DNA of 19,058 nt from positions 1 through 19,058 of the forward strand of contig JAADIO010000053.1 of assembly GCA_013151235.1 (NCBI GenBank). The letters are read 5' to 3'. The first letter of the stretch is position 1. The number at the start of each line of letters is the position of its first letter. Source of the DNA: Deltaproteobacteria bacterium (GTDB lineage Bacteria; CG2-30-53-67). Made by a program: the position numbers and the translations under genes. Below are positions 6,631 through 13,636 of the stretch, piece after piece. A model generated the notes under the pieces. The model was not told the origin of the DNA and made no database searches. It worked only from the letters and a program-made list of their open reading frames with translations.

Positions 6631-7521
6631 CTACTTAAGCACCGCCATTTTCTCCAGCGCAATCTTCGCTTCCTCACTCTTGGGATACTTATCCACAATC
6701 TTCTTCAGGATCTGACGGGCCGTATCATTGTCCTTCAACTCGTGGAAGGCGAGACCCTCTTTAAGCAAAGCCGCCGGAACCTTGTCCCCTTTGGGATATT
6801 GCCGGACCACTTCCTCGAATTCGATAATGGCTTCATCATATTTCTTCAGGCCGTAATAGCATTCCCCGATCCAGTATTGAGCATTGTCACTCAGATCATG
6901 CCCGGGATACGCCTTGATAAATTTGCGAAATCGTCGGATGGCCGGATCATATTTGTCCGCCTTCAGAAGATCCATTGCATCATTATAGGCTTTCCTCTCC
7001 GGAGTTACTTGCGGCAATGCCTGCACTGCACCCTTCCCGGCACCTGACGAGGGGGCCGTTGCCGGGGCAACCACCTTTTCCTTGAGGGAAGGCGCCGGCG
7101 AAGTCCCGCCGGGCATTGCCGCTTCCGGTACGCTCTCCGCCGGAGAAGAGAACTGCGTCTCCAACTCCCGGACCTTCCCCTCCAGGGACTGCAACCTTTC
7201 CTTCAAAGAGCGGATCTCTTCATAGACCCCTTCCTGATTGAAAATCGGGTTCTCCTTCGGGACGATCCCCGTTTGCAGATCATCCAACCGGCCGGAGAGG
7301 ATCTGGATCTGGCTGTTTATTTTATCCATCCGGGCCGCATGATCGGCAAGCCGGGTCCGAAGATCCCGGGAAGCTACCCCCCATTCCGCAGACTTCGACA
7401 GAACATCCTTCATCTGCCCTTCCAGGAAATTAATACGGGCATCCTGATCCATGGACGCACATGCCGTCAGCAGGAAACCCACAAGAACCGGCACAATCCA
7501 CTTGAATCCTTTACCAATCAT
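6631..7521 (-). CDS. cpoB: Cell division coordinator CpoB (YbgF), Tol-Pal associated
   Basis: This 296-residue periplasmic protein is the usual last member of Tol-Pal clusters and in E. coli links peptidoglycan synthesis with outer-membrane constriction. Residues 1-20 are a signal peptide ending in LLTAC, so Cys21 makes this a lipoprotein, unlike the soluble E. coli protein. Residues 25-110 contain heptad-rich coiled-coil stretches, matching the YbgF trimerisation region. A Pro/Ala-rich linker (about 115-175) follows. Residues 178-296 hold tandem TPR units with AYNDAMDLLKADKYDPAI, NAQYWIGECYYGLKKYDEAI and the family's YPKS spacing. It lies downstream of pal in the same direction but is separated from it by a 182-bp repeat element, so it may depend on read-through or its own promoter. 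Confidence 0.9.
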   Translation of the reverse strand: MIGKGFKWIVPVLVGFLLTACASMDQDARINFLEGQMKDVLSKSAEWGVASRDLRTRLADHAARMDKINSQIQILSGRLDDLQTGIVPKENPIFNQEGVYEEIRSLKERLQSLEGKVRELETQFSSPAESVPEAAMPGGTSPAPSLKEKVVAPATAPSSGAGKGAVQALPQVTPERKAYNDAMDLLKADKYDPAIRRFRKFIKAYPGHDLSDNAQYWIGECYYGLKKYDEAIIEFEEVVRQYPKGDKVPAALLKEGLAFHELKDNDTARQILKKIVDKYPKSEEAKIALEKMAVLK

Positions 7522-7587
7522 ATCAAACCCTTCTGATGATGAAACAACTCATTCCTGCCGGGAATACCCGAATAGGAGATTGGAAGA

Positions 7588-7769
7588 TTGATGAAGTCGT
7601 AAAAAGTCGTTTTCCGGATTCCGTTCATGGTTCGACAGGCTTCCGAGCATGGTGAGCTTGTCGAACCACACGAACGGAATATCAATCACTTACACCGTTC
7701 GCCCTGAGTACGCCTGTCCTGAGCCGGCCGAAGGGTCGAAGGGCTTCGTGACTTTTACGACACCATCAA
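7588..7769. repeat. MITE/REP-like element with inverted ends between pal and cpoB
   Basis: The left end TTGATGAAGTCGTAAAAAG (from 7588) is mirrored by the right end, which on the other strand reads TTGATGGTGTCGTAAAAG (from 7769 inward). Inside is a strong hairpin: GGTTCGACAGGCT (left arm near 7629-7641) against AGCTTGTCGAACC (7657-7669), with outer arms CCGTTC and GAACGG. A second smaller palindromic block, GCCCTGAG to GAAGGGC, spans about 7701-7745. The direct repeat AAGATT flanks the element at 7584-7589 and 7768-7773, consistent with a 6-bp target duplication. The first 52 bases (7588-7639) recur exactly at 18987-19038. No protein is encoded, so movement would need a transposase in trans. 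Confidence 0.85.
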
Positions 7770-7771
7770 GA

Positions 7772-8299
7772 TTATCGGGTCCGAAAGTGTACACGCCGAT
7801 TCCTCGACCAGCACGATTCAGTTTGCTCGGTGCAGACCGGCTTTTCTTCCCCGTAACTGATAGTGGAGATCCGATCTGCGGCAACCCCTAAGTTGATCAG
7901 GTAATTGTAGGCACTCTTCGCTCGCCGATCCCCCAGCGCGAGATTGTATTGACTGGAACCCCGATCGTCACAATGCCCTTCAATCACCACCGTGGTCCCG
8001 GCATGATTCTCCATCCAGGCGGCATTATCCGCGAGAGTGGATCGAGCTTCCGGAGAAAGGTCGAAGCGGTCGTAAGCAAAATAGACATCGGCCATCTCCT
8101 TGGGCTGAATCGGCTGGATCTCCTCCGTCAGGACATCGCTCTCCTGTATTCCCTTCGTCGCGGTTGCCGCTTGCTGCTCCGCGGACGGACTCGTGGTTTC
8201 GGCTTTCACAGCAGCCTTGTTCCGGGCACACCCGGACAGAGCCAGGAGAACCATCAACCCGAACATGATGATCCCTACCACCCAATTCTTTTTCCTCAT
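7772..8299 (-). CDS. pal: Peptidoglycan-associated lipoprotein Pal
   Basis: This 175-residue outer-membrane lipoprotein anchors the outer membrane to peptidoglycan and binds TolB. The lipobox is LSGC with Cys24. Residues 25-65 form a flexible linker rich in Ala, Thr and Glu. Residues 70-173 are an OmpA-like domain with VYFAYDRFDLSPEA (Asp80 at the diaminopimelate-binding position), VVIEGHCDDRGSSQYNLALG, DRRAKSAYNYL and the terminal RNRRVHF. The start at 8299 is preceded by AAAGGAG seven bases upstream. A longer open frame continues upstream into tolB but lacks a signal peptide at its start. The gene has its own promoter in the gap after tolB. The stop TAA (7772-7774) lies immediately beside the repeat element, within the duplicated AAGATT, so the insertion leaves the protein intact. 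Confidence 0.95.
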   Translation of the reverse strand: MRKKNWVVGIIMFGLMVLLALSGCARNKAAVKAETTSPSAEQQAATATKGIQESDVLTEEIQPIQPKEMADVYFAYDRFDLSPEARSTLADNAAWMENHAGTTVVIEGHCDDRGSSQYNLALGDRRAKSAYNYLINLGVAADRISTISYGEEKPVCTEQTESCWSRNRRVHFRTR

Positions 8300-8345
8300 G
8301 GTTTCACTCCTTTCTTGGAATTTATTTCGCTTCTCTTGGCGGCAA

Positions 8346-8374
8346 AGTATAGTATAGAAACCTCGCCCTGTAAA
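8346..8374 (-). promoter_or_regulatory. Sigma70-type promoter for pal
   Basis: On the minus strand TTTACA (8369-8374) and TATACT (8346-8351) are 17 bases apart, each one base off consensus. A second overlapping TATACT (8351-8356) is badly spaced. The site falls within the tolB-pal gap, so pal can be expressed above the level of tolB, as fits an abundant lipoprotein. Confidence 0.7.
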
Positions 8375-8390
8375 ATGCTTTTTTCGTCTT

Positions 8391-9725
8391 TTATTCCGGG
8401 ACGAACCGGGGCGACCAGTCCGGAGCGGAATTCCGTGCGGCACCGGAGGTCACCCGCCTCAGGTGTGTTCCGTCGGCATTCATAATGTAGATGTCCGATT
8501 TGCCGTCCATCGTAGAACTGAAACAGAGAAACCGGCCGTCCGGCGACCAGGAGGGAAACTCGTTGTTTCCCGCGTTGGCCGTGATCAGGACCATTCCGCT
8601 CTTGTCGGGTTTGATCGTAGCGATCTGGAAACGGCCGTTCACCATCGATGCAAAGGCAATCCGGTCGCCGCGGGGCGACCAGACGGGATCGGCGTTATAT
8701 TTGCCCCGGTAGGTCAGGCGGAAGGGATGCTTGCCGTCGGAATCCATCAGGTAGACCTGAGGACTCCCGGCCCGATCCGACATGAAAATAATTTTCTTGC
8801 CGTCCGGGGACCACCGGGGCGCAACATCAATGGCCCAGTTGTTGGTCAGCCGTTTCGGTTTCCTGGAATATTTGCCGAGGGTATAGATCTCGGAATTCCC
8901 GTCCTTGCTCATCACATAGGCCAGCCGTCCCCCTCCCGGCGAATAGGCGCCCCCGGTATTGATCCCCGGCTTCCCGGAGATCTTCCGGACCTCACCGGAA
9001 CGGAGGGTGATCTGGTACAGGTCGGGGTTTCCGTCCCGGTAGGAGGTAAACACCACCTTCTCCCCGTCAGAGGACCAGCGGGGGGAAATGATAATACAAG
9101 ATTCCTTGAGCAGGACCTGATCGTTGTGACCGTCATAATCCATGATATGAATTTCCCGGGTTTTCCCCAAGGCTGCGAGATAGACGATCCGAGTATCAAA
9201 GACCCCGCGCTCCCCGGTAATCTGACGGAGCGCTGCATTGGCAAAGCGATGGGCCATCTTTCGCAGATCCTTGACCTCCCCATAATACCGCTTCCCCAAA
9301 ATCCTTTTCCGCAGGTAGACATCGTAGAGATAGAACTCCACTTTCACACGGTCTCCTTCCCGCTGATAGGTCCCTTCGATCAGGGCATCGGCACCGACAA
9401 CCCGCCAGTCCTCGAAGCGGATCTTTCGCGGATCGATCTCGGAATGGGCGGGGTCTTCGATGAAGCTCACCGGATCGAGTACCTGGAAGAGACCGGAAAA
9501 TTCCAGATCGTCACTCAAGGTCTGATGGAGTTCTTTCCCGAGTGGGAGGTCATCACTACCGGGCGACAAGTTTTTGAACACCTGAATCGCCACCGGAAGC
9601 CTCCGGAAGGTTGGGGCATTGATATCAAGATAGATCTTGGCCGACGCAGGAACGGACATCACCAGGAGGAGTATCATGAAAAATGCACGCATGAGGAAAC
9701 CGGCCGTGGGAAAACAGGATTTCAT
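8391..9725 (-). CDS. tolB: Tol-Pal system beta-propeller protein TolB
   Basis: This 444-residue periplasmic protein binds Pal and receives TolA. Residues 1-29 are a signal peptide with a cut after PASA. Residues 30-135 form the TolB N-terminal alpha/beta domain (IYLDINAPTFRRLPVAIQVF, then GLFQVLDP and FEDWRVVGADALIEG). From about 200 onward there are five propeller blades, each with a (S/A)PxWSPDG-type motif followed by a Tyr- or Asp-rich strand, for example PRWSSDGEKVVFTS, PRWSPDGKKIIFMSDR and PSWSPDGRFLCFSS. The ATG overlaps the tolA stop by four bases (ATGA), suggesting translational coupling, and GAGGAG lies just upstream. An internal Met at residue 12 is a weaker start. Confidence 0.95.
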   Translation of the reverse strand: MKSCFPTAGFLMRAFFMILLLVMSVPASAKIYLDINAPTFRRLPVAIQVFKNLSPGSDDLPLGKELHQTLSDDLEFSGLFQVLDPVSFIEDPAHSEIDPRKIRFEDWRVVGADALIEGTYQREGDRVKVEFYLYDVYLRKRILGKRYYGEVKDLRKMAHRFANAALRQITGERGVFDTRIVYLAALGKTREIHIMDYDGHNDQVLLKESCIIISPRWSSDGEKVVFTSYRDGNPDLYQITLRSGEVRKISGKPGINTGGAYSPGGGRLAYVMSKDGNSEIYTLGKYSRKPKRLTNNWAIDVAPRWSPDGKKIIFMSDRAGSPQVYLMDSDGKHPFRLTYRGKYNADPVWSPRGDRIAFASMVNGRFQIATIKPDKSGMVLITANAGNNEFPSWSPDGRFLCFSSTMDGKSDIYIMNADGTHLRRVTSGAARNSAPDWSPRFVPE

Positions 9726-10498
9726 TGAGACTCCTCGGGGGTAAAGCGAATTCCGACCTCCATTGATTTCTCATCGCCGGGCAGCGGAGGGAGGGGGCTG
9801 CTCTTTTCAATCGCTCGAATCGCGGACTGGTCGAAAGGATCGTTGCCGGAGCTGTTTTCAATTTCGATCGACAAGACCCGGCCGTCTTTTGCGACCGTCA
9901 GCCCAATCACGGTCTCCAAACCCCGCCGGACATTGACCCCTTCGGGGATCACCCAGGCATCTTTAATGATCTCCCAGATCGTATTGTAATAGGCCTTGAA
10001 GCGGATCTCCATCAACCGGCTTGTGATCCTGCTGCGGGCGGCCAGTGCCTTCCGTTCGGCCAAACGTTTTGCCGCCACCCGTTTTTTCAAATTCGCAATG
10101 GAGGAATCGATCTCCTTTTCACTGTACGCCTTGGGCGGCGGCTTTTTCGGGACTACTTTTTTCTTCGCCACCTTTTTCGCCGCCTTTTCCGGAGGAGGCC
10201 CCGTCTTTGTTTTATTCCTGTCGGGCAGGGAGATGGCTTTGGCCTTTTTCGCCTTCGGCGGTACCGCCTTTTTGGCAGCTGCTTTTTTTGCCGGTTTGGG
10301 CACCGGTTTGGGATGTACCAAGGTTACAAGATCGACCGTATAAGACGGCGGCGTATAGTAAACAGGAGGGGGAACGAATCTTCTCGAATAGGCAACAAAA
10401 AAGATTACGGCAAGATGGAGTGCCAGGGAGACCCAAAACATCCGCCGGAAATTTCGATCGAATTCCGTATCTTCAAAGGGTTGAAAACGAGGTACCAT
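9722..10498 (-). CDS. tolA: TolA-like energy transducer with TonB C-terminal domain
   Basis: This 258-residue inner-membrane protein spans the periplasm and transmits force from TolQR to TolB-Pal. Residues 1-20 are cytoplasmic. Residues 21-37 form one transmembrane helix (FWVSLALHLAVIFFVAY), followed by a Pro-rich stretch. Residues 62-127 are rich in Lys, Ala and Pro, and 128-170 look like a charged helix. Residues 170-258 are a TonB/TolA C-terminal domain (IWEIIKDAWVIPEG, GLTVAKDGRVLSIEI, SAIRAIEKSSPLPPLP). The position between tolR and tolB makes TolA the best name, although TonB-family proteins share this architecture. It is shorter than E. coli TolA (421 residues) because domain II is reduced. 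A 215-base gap holding repeat DNA separates it from tolR. Confidence 0.9.
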   Translation of the reverse strand: MVPRFQPFEDTEFDRNFRRMFWVSLALHLAVIFFVAYSRRFVPPPVYYTPPSYTVDLVTLVHPKPVPKPAKKAAAKKAVPPKAKKAKAISLPDRNKTKTGPPPEKAAKKVAKKKVVPKKPPPKAYSEKEIDSSIANLKKRVAAKRLAERKALAARSRITSRLMEIRFKAYYNTIWEIIKDAWVIPEGVNVRRGLETVIGLTVAKDGRVLSIEIENSSGNDPFDQSAIRAIEKSSPLPPLPGDEKSMEVGIRFTPEESQ

Positions 10499-10530
10499 CT
10501 ATTCACGCAACCATCCGATCAATCCGTGTA

Positions 10531-10720
10531 ACGCCGCAGACGGACTTTTTAGGCGGCCGTCAGCTCAGCCCAAGCAGTCAATTATCTTCCAACGGCAAAG
10601 TAAAAAGATCCGGATGCAAGGCGCGAAGGTTTTGACGAGTGAGACGTACTGTTTGTACGTCGCAACGATGTCAAAACCTGATAAACACCGCAGACGGACT
10701 TTTTAGGCAGCCGTCAGCTC
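10531..10720. repeat. Intergenic repeat with 36-bp direct ends and internal palindromes
   Basis: Two 36-base copies, 10531-10566 and 10685-10720, are identical except at two positions; both contain CAGACGGACTTTTTAGGC and end in CCGTCAGCTC. Between them lie nested inverted repeats: AGGTTTTGAC (10627-10636) with GTCAAAACCT (10670-10679), and inside that GACGTAC (10643-10649) with GTACGTC (10655-10661). The sequence type, with GGATGCAAGGCGCGA and GTACGTC blocks, resembles dispersed intergenic repeats I associate with deltaproteobacterial genomes. It fills the gap between tolR and tolA, and the minus-strand tolR stop codon is inside the right copy. Confidence 0.8.
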
Positions 10721-11130
10721 TTGATGTCCGAAACTTCCGTAACCATCCCCAACTTCCGGATCCCCGCCCCCTTGATCGCCGCCATGACTTTTACCACAAA
10801 ACCGTAGGGGATACTTTTATCCGCCCGGAGGAAAACCTCCCGTGTCGGGTTCGCCTTGCGGATCCGGGTCAATTTCTTCTTCAGTTCCTGAACGGTGAAA
10901 GAGGTCTTGTTGATATAGATATTCTTCTTTTTCGTCACCGTCACGACCAGGCGCTCCTTGTTGAACTTTATGGCCGAGGCCTTTGTTTTGGGCAGATCAA
11001 CATCCACCCCCTGCTGCAGCATGGGGGCCGTTACCATAAAGATAATCAACAAAACCAGCATGACATCAACCAGGGGAGTGACGTTGATCTCCGACATGCT
11101 GCTGTACTCTTTATTGCCTGTCATGCCCAT
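10714..11130 (-). CDS. tolR: TolR, ExbD/TolR-family proton channel subunit
   Basis: This 138-residue inner-membrane protein pairs with TolQ to form the proton-driven motor. Residues 1-16 are cytoplasmic. Residues 17-37 hold the single transmembrane helix (VTPLVDVMLVLLIIFMVTAP), with Asp22 as the conserved protonatable residue. Residues 40-138 are the periplasmic domain (DVDLPKTKAS, VFLRADKSIPYGFVVKVM, AGIRKLGMVTE). The start has AAGGAG six bases upstream and lies 86 bases after tolQ. The final Ser codon and the TGA stop fall inside a copy of an intergenic repeat, so the present C-terminus may have been set by that insertion. The normal family length is about 140, so function should be unaffected. 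Confidence 0.94.
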   Translation of the reverse strand: MGMTGNKEYSSMSEINVTPLVDVMLVLLIIFMVTAPMLQQGVDVDLPKTKASAIKFNKERLVVTVTKKKNIYINKTSFTVQELKKKLTRIRKANPTREVFLRADKSIPYGFVVKVMAAIKGAGIRKLGMVTEVSDIKS

Positions 11131-11182
11131 GGAAAACTCCTTACGCCGTGGCGGCTTTGCAGTAAGTCCAACCGGAGCTTTT

Positions 11183-11197
11183 TCTTGACCGTCAAGA
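11183..11197. repeat. Perfect 15-base palindrome in the tolQ-tolR gap
   Basis: TCTTGAC and GTCAAGA flank a single C. The surrounding bases (a CGTAAAAAAC block and GGTCTC near 11200-11215) resemble a decayed version of the CGTAAAAAG ends of the pal-cpoB element. It could be repeat debris, or an operator or RNA hairpin between tolQ and tolR. Confidence 0.4.
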
Positions 11198-11216
11198 TGC
11201 GTTTTTTACGAGACCC

Positions 11217-11954
11217 TCAACCTTCAAGATGTTTCTCTGCGATACTCAGAAACTCCGACGAGAAGTTTTCCATTTCGTTCGCCATCACCCGGACTTTACG
11301 GACAAAATGATTGTACGCGACGACGGCCGGAATGGCTGCGGCCAGCCCCGCAGCGGTCGCCACCAGCGCCTCGGAGATCCCCGGCGCAACCACGGCCAGA
11401 CTGGCGGATCCCCGGACCCCGATCCCGTGGAAGGCGTCCATGATTCCCCAGACCGTACCGAAAAGGCCGATAAAAGGGGCCGTACTCCCGGTGGTCGCCA
11501 GAAAGGTGATGGCCCGTTCCAGCCGCGTGATCTCGGAGATCATCGCCCGGTTCAGCGCCCGTTGCACATGTTCGACTCCGTTGATTTCCGCGGCTCCGGC
11601 CACTTCGGCGACCTCCCCTCCGGCTGCGGCACTCCCTTTCGGGGAGGTCTTTCCTTCCCGGATCTTGTTCACTTCTTCGTAGGCCGACTCAAAGAGTCTG
11701 GAGATAGGACTGGCGGGATATTGTCTGGCCGTGCGGATGAGCGTGGAGAAGGGATGATCCATCCAGAAGACCTTGAGGAACCTGTTGGTCTGGGAACGGG
11801 CGGAACGGATGACCCGGTACTTGTAGAGGATGATCGCCCAGCAGGCCACGGAAAAGATCAGCAGGATCAGCAACACCCCTTTGACCACGAGACCGGCGTT
11901 GACGACCAGAGAAAGGATTCCGCTATGTGATAAAGCCAAAGCGCTTTGTTCCAT
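11217..11954 (-). CDS. tolQ: TolQ, MotA/TolQ/ExbB proton channel protein
   Basis: This 245-residue polytopic inner-membrane protein is the motor subunit that, with TolR, energises TolA. Three transmembrane helices are visible, at about 17-44, 150-174 and 188-216. The family block FIGLFGTVWGIMDAFHGIG and the APGISEALVATAAGLAAAIPAV helix carry the conserved Thr and small residues of the proton path. The cytoplasmic loop contains an Ala/Gly/Glu-rich insert (101-126), which makes it slightly longer than E. coli TolQ (230). It is the first gene of the tol cluster and has a good promoter at 12024-12052. ExbB is the alternative by homology, but the neighbours tolA, tolB and pal favour TolQ. Confidence 0.95.
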   Translation of the reverse strand: MEQSALALSHSGILSLVVNAGLVVKGVLLILLIFSVACWAIILYKYRVIRSARSQTNRFLKVFWMDHPFSTLIRTARQYPASPISRLFESAYEEVNKIREGKTSPKGSAAAGGEVAEVAGAAEINGVEHVQRALNRAMISEITRLERAITFLATTGSTAPFIGLFGTVWGIMDAFHGIGVRGSASLAVVAPGISEALVATAAGLAAAIPAVVAYNHFVRKVRVMANEMENFSSEFLSIAEKHLEG

Positions 11955-12023
11955 AGTACCTACTTTCTGCCTTTGATTTTTCTTTGTGCCTCTGCCCCTC
12001 CGTGCTTGAGAAGTTACGCAGAG

Positions 12024-12052
12024 ACTCTAATATAGAACGTGGGCAAAGTCAA
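12024..12052 (-). promoter_or_regulatory. Sigma70-type promoter for the tol cluster
   Basis: On the minus strand TTGACT (12047-12052) and TAGAGT (12024-12029) are 17 bases apart. The start site would be near 12017, about 63 bases before the tolQ ATG. It sits in the 141-base gap after the thioesterase gene, so tolQ need not rely on read-through from the upstream operon. Confidence 0.7.
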
Positions 12053-12095
12053 GATGGGCCGCTGGTTTACAACATGGCTGCAGGTAACGCTCGGT

Positions 12096-12599
12096 TCAGA
12101 AACCGTCCGGACAGGATTCGCGGGGGCGTTCCGCATCGCGCAGGCGTTTCCGCTCTTCGGCCTTCCTCTGAAGCGCCTCCTCCTCCACGGTGCGGCAAAC
12201 CAGGGGGGGAACGGGAGTGGGGCGCCCCTTCCCGTCCAGGGCAACGTAGGTCACGAGGGCTGTGCAGGTCTTGCAACGGGCGCCGGTAAGGGGATTTTCG
12301 GAAAAGATATCGACGCCCACCTCCACCGAAGTCCGAAAGGCGCCGTTGAGCCTTGCCTTAACGATGGCCAGCGTCCCGATCCGGATCGGGTGACGGAAAT
12401 CGACCCGATCCATGGAGGCGGTCACAACGATGGTCCGACAATGACGCATGGCCGCCATGGCCCCCGTCAGGTCGATCATGGAGAGGACTTTCCCGCCAAA
12501 AACATTTCCCAGATGGTTCCCGTCATTGGGCTGGATCAGCTCCGTCGTTTCCACCATCGATTCCTCAAAGGTCTTTCCCTGCAACAGATCATTCATCAT
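12096..12599 (-). CDS. Acyl-CoA thioesterase, hotdog fold (YciA/BACH type)
   Basis: This 167-residue cytoplasmic enzyme would hydrolyse acyl-CoA to free acid and CoA. It is a single hotdog domain of the acyl-CoA hydrolase type: ELIQPNDGNHLGNVFGGKVL with the family GNVFGGKxLxxID motif at 31-43, VTASMDRVDFRHPIRIG, VEVGVDIFSENP, and CTALVTYVALDGKGRP near the end. The C-terminal 25 residues are charged and helical (EEEALQRKAEERKRLRDAER). Its start overlaps the stop of apbE by four bases, and the ribosome site GGAGGAG lies inside the end of apbE, so the two are translationally coupled. Adjacent ATG ATG codons leave the start uncertain by one residue. The natural acyl substrate cannot be read from sequence. 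Confidence 0.88.
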   Translation of the reverse strand: MMNDLLQGKTFEESMVETTELIQPNDGNHLGNVFGGKVLSMIDLTGAMAAMRHCRTIVVTASMDRVDFRHPIRIGTLAIVKARLNGAFRTSVEVGVDIFSENPLTGARCKTCTALVTYVALDGKGRPTPVPPLVCRTVEEEALQRKAEERKRLRDAERPRESCPDGF

Positions 12600-13636
12600 T
12601 TCTCTCCTCCGGGAAACCCCGTCGTCGAAAATGTCCGGTCTTCCCCGTCGACAATCATCCCCTCCACCTGATCACGCCGTTGGAGCAGGACACGCCCCTT
12701 TTTCGGCCCGAGGACGAAAACGGCCGTTGCCAGGGCATCCGCCTCCATGGCCGTGGGGGCGATCACCGTAACACTCCGGCAGCCCCGGGCAGGACGCCCC
12801 GTCCGGGGATCCAGAATATGATGATACCGTACCCCCTGGTAGATGTAAAATCTTTCATAGTCTCCGGAGGTGGCCGCAGCCCGGTCGGTCAGAGGCAGTT
12901 CCTCCATAAGCCGGCCCCGGTGGCGAGGGTCCTCTATTCCCACCCTCCAGGGACGGGATACGGATCGTCTCCCGATCGCACGCAGATCACCTCCGGCATT
13001 CACGATAGCGTTTTCGATCCCCTCTTTCTCAAGAACCTCAATGGCCCGGTCCACTGCATACCCCTTGGCAACCCCCCCCAGGACGATCGCCATCCCCGGC
13101 TTCGGCAGGCGCACCCGGCCCGCTCGATCGATCCGTACTTTACGATAGTCCACAAGAGGGAGGACGGCATCAATTTTTCCCCGACCGGGAGGGGGGGGAC
13201 CTTTTTCAATATGCCAGATCCGCACCAGGGGTTTCACCGTGATGTCGAAGGCCCCATTCGACAGGGCGCCGAAGCGGAGTCCCGCCCTGATAACCAGCCG
13301 GAGTTCAGGAGAGACCGGCGTCCATCCCTTGCCCGCGGCGTCGTTGACCTTCGAGATCCCGCTATCCGGACGGTAGGTACTCATGATCGCCTCAAGACGT
13401 CGGATCTCACCGAAAGCACGATCCGCCGCATGGTCGGCACGATCAGGATCGACACCGGCTATGGTGATCGAGACCGTCGTCCCCATAAGAATCTGTTCCC
13501 GTTCCACAACCGGAGGGGTCGAAGTCTCACATCCCGTCGAAAGCAGAAGCCCACAGATCAGCAGGAGCAGAACCGGATTTTTTCGCAGCAAATTCGGGAG
13601 GGGCGCGGCAGATTCCAGGATCCGCTTACAGATCAC
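12596..13636 (-). CDS. apbE: FAD:protein FMN transferase (ApbE family lipoprotein)
   Basis: This enzyme would transfer FMN from FAD to Thr residues of exported proteins such as the NqrC/RnfG subunits. The GTG start at 13636 gives 346 residues, the usual ApbE size, and overlaps the polyprenyl synthase stop by 11 bases. The frame stays open further upstream inside that gene. A TTG at 13591 (LLRKNPVLLLLICGLLL) is the alternative and would give a tidier signal peptide. No start has a clear ribosome site. Residues 20-35 are hydrophobic and end in STGC, so Cys36 is likely lipidated. Signatures include MGTTVSITI, LGGVAKGYAVD (186-196), NAGGDLRAIG (213-222), TSGDYERF, HHILDPRTGRPA (272-283) and the Mg-binding EADALATAVF. 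No Nqr or Rnf genes are in the window to name its substrate. Confidence 0.9.
   Translation of the reverse strand: MICKRILESAAPLPNLLRKNPVLLLLICGLLLSTGCETSTPPVVEREQILMGTTVSITIAGVDPDRADHAADRAFGEIRRLEAIMSTYRPDSGISKVNDAAGKGWTPVSPELRLVIRAGLRFGALSNGAFDITVKPLVRIWHIEKGPPPPGRGKIDAVLPLVDYRKVRIDRAGRVRLPKPGMAIVLGGVAKGYAVDRAIEVLEKEGIENAIVNAGGDLRAIGRRSVSRPWRVGIEDPRHRGRLMEELPLTDRAAATSGDYERFYIYQGVRYHHILDPRTGRPARGCRSVTVIAPTAMEADALATAVFVLGPKKGRVLLQRRDQVEGMIVDGEDRTFSTTGFPGGEK

Noticed and set aside
7588-7769. CRISPR array
   Set aside because: The repeats here are inverted and irregularly spaced, not regularly spaced direct repeats, and no cas genes are present anywhere in the window.
8463-9728. A 421-codon plus-strand frame opposite tolB
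   Set aside because: It mirrors the tolB coding sequence, which has full family motifs; the antisense product shows no domain.
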